Source: Alectoria sarmentosa (taxonomy: Eukaryota > Ascomycota > Lecanoromycetes > Lecanorales > Parmeliaceae). Taken from it: a stretch of DNA of 45,934 nt. How positions within the stretch are numbered: position 1 is the first letter of the stretch; each line of letters opens with the position of its first letter. Below the pieces are notes generated by a model. It did not search any database, had not been told where the DNA came from, and was given only the letters and a program-made list of their open reading frames with translations. The stretch covers positions 1 through 45,934 of the forward strand of contig WOGZ01000267.1 in the NCBI GenBank assembly GCA_009733775.1, given 5' to 3'. Of the stretch, positions 42,759-45,934 are shown piece by piece. The position numbers were made by a program, and so were the translations under genes.

Positions 42759-44680
42759 GATGGGTTCGATTGGAAGACTGAATAGAGAGACAGAGAGAGG
42801 TGGAAACGACAGGTGCAGCAAGCAAGCAGCTAAGAGAGGGGACAGACTGCTTTACCTTTTCTCTCCCACTTCATGTGAGATCCAGCAGCTGCGGCAGTAG
42901 TCGTGCCAAGTCCGATTCCCGAGCTCCGGCGAGAACGTGGCTTTCTGCAGCGTTTCGACATGCAGCAAGGTAGGTCTCTAGCGTGGTAAGGTATTCCGTA
43001 ACCAACGCCACATGTTACGAATTACCTAGTTCATTCTGCCCATTGGGGCCCATGTTGCTAAAAGTTGCCGTCGCCGGGTCGAAAGGCCGACTCGGGCAAA
43101 AGGGGTGCGAGGTACTGTTTGTTCTATGAAACGGACACAAATCTGGCTACGGAAGTCCAGAGTTGCAGCAAGCGAGCATGCGCCTAGAGCTGCGTATTTG
43201 GACTAGGATGCTTGAAACAACTTCTTATGGTCTATGTAGGCAAATTGGGACGGCCAAATTTTGCAACCCCCATGCTCTGTTTGATATTCATGCTATCCAG
43301 ATGGAATTCGATAACTTGCTCGTCGCCCGAGTCCACTCCCCACTCTTTGATAATCTCCAGACCGGACGCCTTGGGTAGTTTCTCTCCTTTGTTGCGTCGT
43401 ACGTTCAATCCCAGAGGATCACATCATCGTCAAAAACGTCCATCCCAGTGCCCTGAAGTGAGGCGCCTGTCTTGGGGAGTACTCATCGATCGATCAGTAT
43501 TCTCAAGGAAACCTTTTCTATCGATTGTGCTGTGTTGGTCAGGAATCCTCTGGCAATGCTCATGCACATCAGTCGTCGCAAAATGTTATGGAGTAAGGAT
43601 ATGCGAGCGCGTACAGAGTACAGTGAGTCTGTTTTGTACATACTACCGGTAAAGGCGAATCCGGAAGCCTGTTACCTTTGACCGGCTGCTAAGTGAAGAA
43701 AGTCGTAATGCCATTGACTGACCCCCCCCCCTTCCGCCCCCTCTGGCATGCATGCATTCAGCGAAAATTCCTTCGTCTTCTGGCAATGTCCGTCCAAGGG
43801 TCCCCAAAGGTGTAATCCTGTGGGCCGTAAAAGAAAGGTCCATCATCCTCTCGCCGTGCGGTCAACCGATATGTAAACACCAACTTCCACGCCTGTACTG
43901 CGCCGGTAGCATTGCTCCGATAGCGATGAACAGGTCATGGCAGGACTGGAGTTTGAGCGCGTGTTTCAGCGCGGCCATTGACCAGCACCACGTGTGAGTG
44001 CGAAATGATGCCTTCCTGCAACCAGTCGTTCATTGGCAGCGTACTCGCTTTACGCCCAACTTCTGCTTCGTTGTAACAATCCAAGATGTGCAAAGACGCG
44101 GCGTGTTGCATCTCGTGGTCTTTTGACAGAGCTTCCGCGGCGATGGGTCTGCTTCTGCTTGCACAGATGACTCACAGCAGACCAGCCTCCGCGGCCATCA
44201 GGGGGGTTGGAGGTTGGAGACGAGTGCGCGATTGAGTAAATGTGTCAATGCAGCAGCCTACTGACCGTTTTTTGACTTTGCCATAGCATTTCCAAACATC
44301 TCATGGTCATGTATTAGTATGTAGTCCTTTAGTGCATTTTTTTTCTCTCGACTGTTCGTCGTTGTCATCTTCCAAGCCATAGCATTCTCCCGTTGCCCTT
44401 TTTAAAAATTTCCACGCCTTTGAAATCATTCCCTGACACCATACTGCGACGTCCCTCTAACAAGCCTAGCTAGCTAGGTAGGAAATATTGAAGTCACGAT
44501 CAACATACTGTATTCCGCCTCCTGAAACCAGGGTAAGGTCTACCTGGTAGAAAGAACTACCTAGCCGGATACCTAGCGGCGTAACCACCTGTATTTTACC
44601 CGCGGTACAATCTTCCCCGTAACAGAACAGATCGGCCCATCCCCAACATCCCATTAGGGGCAAAAAGGCGTTCTCATCTG

Positions 44681-44682
<2 letters not shown>

Positions 44683-44716
<34 letters not shown>
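44683..44716. repeat. (TCAA)n microsatellite
   Basis: About eight uninterrupted TCAA units. Confidence 0.85.
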
Positions 44717-44719
<3 letters not shown>

Positions 44720-45565
44720 AGGAACCTATGTAGAGCTCGGAAAACTCAAGCAGCATCTAGGCCTGAGCCCGAGGTTGTGGTTCCGGCACTGATGAAAAGG
44801 TCTAGGCCTGCCTGCCTCCATGCATGGTCCATCGACCGGAGACCGAATCAAGAGAGGCGCGCTTTCGCTGTGCGACGACTTTTCAACGAAAGGAAGAAAG
44901 ATCTACCGCATACCTGCGATCAAAAACCCAATCTTACTTAGGTAAGGTACTCCGTAAAGTAAAAAGTACACATGCGAGATTGACATACCTATCCGGCGCG
45001 CGCCCACTAAGTACTTAGTTTAGCCTAATCAATCACTCAGTCATCTTGAAGGGATGTAAAAAAAATTCCTCGGAGACCGATCGACCCACGAACCCTACAT
45101 ACTTTCTGCATGGCGTTGCCCCACCCCACCCCACCACAGCACGCTTATGTTGTACATACTCGGGCAATCCTTTAGCCGGCCGGCTGGACGAGGAGGGCAA
45201 CATCATGTACATACATACCTACTACCTTAGCTAGTCCGTCGCGGGACACAACATGCCAAAGCCCGACGCACATACATATCTTATGTGAAGCATACATAGT
45301 TTTACTTTTACTTTTCTGCAAACGCAGCTTTATATTATATGTAAAAAAAAAGATGGTCATGTGTGTCAAGCAAGAGCAGATTCAATTCAATTCATCTGTT
45401 CTTAGAACAAGGGCCTTGGCAAAAGCAAAGCAAGCACATTGCTGCTGCTGCTGCTGGCCCTGGAAACAAACTACCTTACGTATACTTATAACCTACCTAG
45501 AATGGTGGGTGCGGAAAATTGCCCACTCCACCATACCACCACGGTTGGTAGAGCTATGCGTGGGC

Positions 45566-45613
45566 AAAAAAAAAAAAAAAAGTGGTCATCCCCTGACTGA
45601 CTGACTGACTGAC
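45566..45613. repeat. A-run followed by (CTGA)n
   Basis: A run of about 16 A is followed after a short spacer by about five CTGA units. Confidence 0.75.
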
Positions 45614-45884
45614 GCCATGTTTCAATTGCCTACCTTACCTACCTACATATGTACGACATGAGAACCTTCTCCAACCAAAATCAAACCCAACTTTACCATC
45701 TCATACCTACCTACCTAAAATATATATATATATTTCAAAAAAGCAGCTCCGGAGCAAGCTCTATCGAGCAACCACCGCCGCCGCTGCCGACATACCATAC
45801 ATAAGCCGCGAGGAGGAGGAATAAATGGCTGCAGAAAAGGTCAGGTAGGAAGGAAGCAATTCATTTTATACACCGGTGATATGT

Positions 45885-45934
45885 TTGTATGTATGTATGT
45901 ATGTATGTATGTATGTATGTATGTTTGTATGTAT
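45885..45934. repeat. (TATG)n microsatellite at window end
   Basis: Tandem TATG units, with two TTTG variants, run to the last base of the window, so the repeat may continue outside. It is not the TTAGGG telomere repeat. Confidence 0.85.

Larger units (their letters stand above)
42759..45934. other. 3.2 kb gene-free region rich in simple repeats
   Basis: No supported gene; ORFs are short and lack domains. The first 100 bp are GA/CT-rich and probably leader of the transporter gene. Further on lie many CTACCTACCT/TAGGTAGGTA motifs and several microsatellites. It could hold the promoter of a gene beyond the window end. Confidence 0.45.

Noticed and set aside
45885..45934. Terminal tandem repeat as a telomere
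   Set aside because: The unit is TATG, not TTAGGG, and similar microsatellites occur inside the window.

Overview
The window looks like nuclear DNA of a filamentous ascomycete (Pezizomycotina). Genes carry short (51-120 nt) introns with GTRNGT-type donors and CTAAC/CTGAC-like branch points. Two long, very AT-rich islands hold retrotransposons decayed in the manner of repeat-induced point mutation (RIP). The gene content is typical of secondary-metabolite accessory DNA.

Layout. 1-5.4 kb: no convincing gene, but a RIP-like inverted repeat (402-522) and a small TIR element with a 5-bp target duplication (801-1035). 5.45-9.2 kb: an intact FAD-dependent monooxygenase (+) and an intact two-exon methyltransferase (-). 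9.87-17.25 kb: a Ty3/Gypsy LTR retrotransposon with both 134-bp LTRs, coding capacity destroyed. 17.4-19.0 kb: two methyltransferase relics. 19.6-21.45 kb: an intact fusion of an isopropylmalate/isocitrate-dehydrogenase-like domain with an isochorismatase-like hydrolase. 23.8-28.65 kb: a RIP-decayed Copia element. 28.8-30.0 kb: another broken methyltransferase. 30.36-42.76 kb: a compact cluster-like block with an intact class I methyltransferase, a seven-exon rhodopsin-domain membrane protein, a short secreted repeat-bearing precursor, a divergent UstYa-type (DUF3328) protein, a COMT-type O-methyltransferase and a five-exon MFS transporter. 42.8-45.9 kb: intergenic DNA rich in simple repeats.

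The main finding is the pair at 34.9-36.7 kb. A 90-residue two-exon gene on the minus strand, absent from any simple ORF list, encodes a signal peptide, Ala/Asp-rich spacers, two near-identical 16-residue repeats beginning D-H-A-Y-x-I, and Lys-Arg kexin sites. About 410 bp away, transcribed divergently, is a protein with the two HxxHC motifs of the UstYa family. Together these are the hallmark of a fungal dikaritin-type RiPP (ribosomally made, kexin-processed, cyclised peptide) locus. The two methyltransferases, rhodopsin-domain protein and MFS exporter nearby could be tailoring and export functions. The peptide product is not identifiable from sequence, and I saw no tyrosinase, P450, second UstYa gene or cluster regulator in the window.
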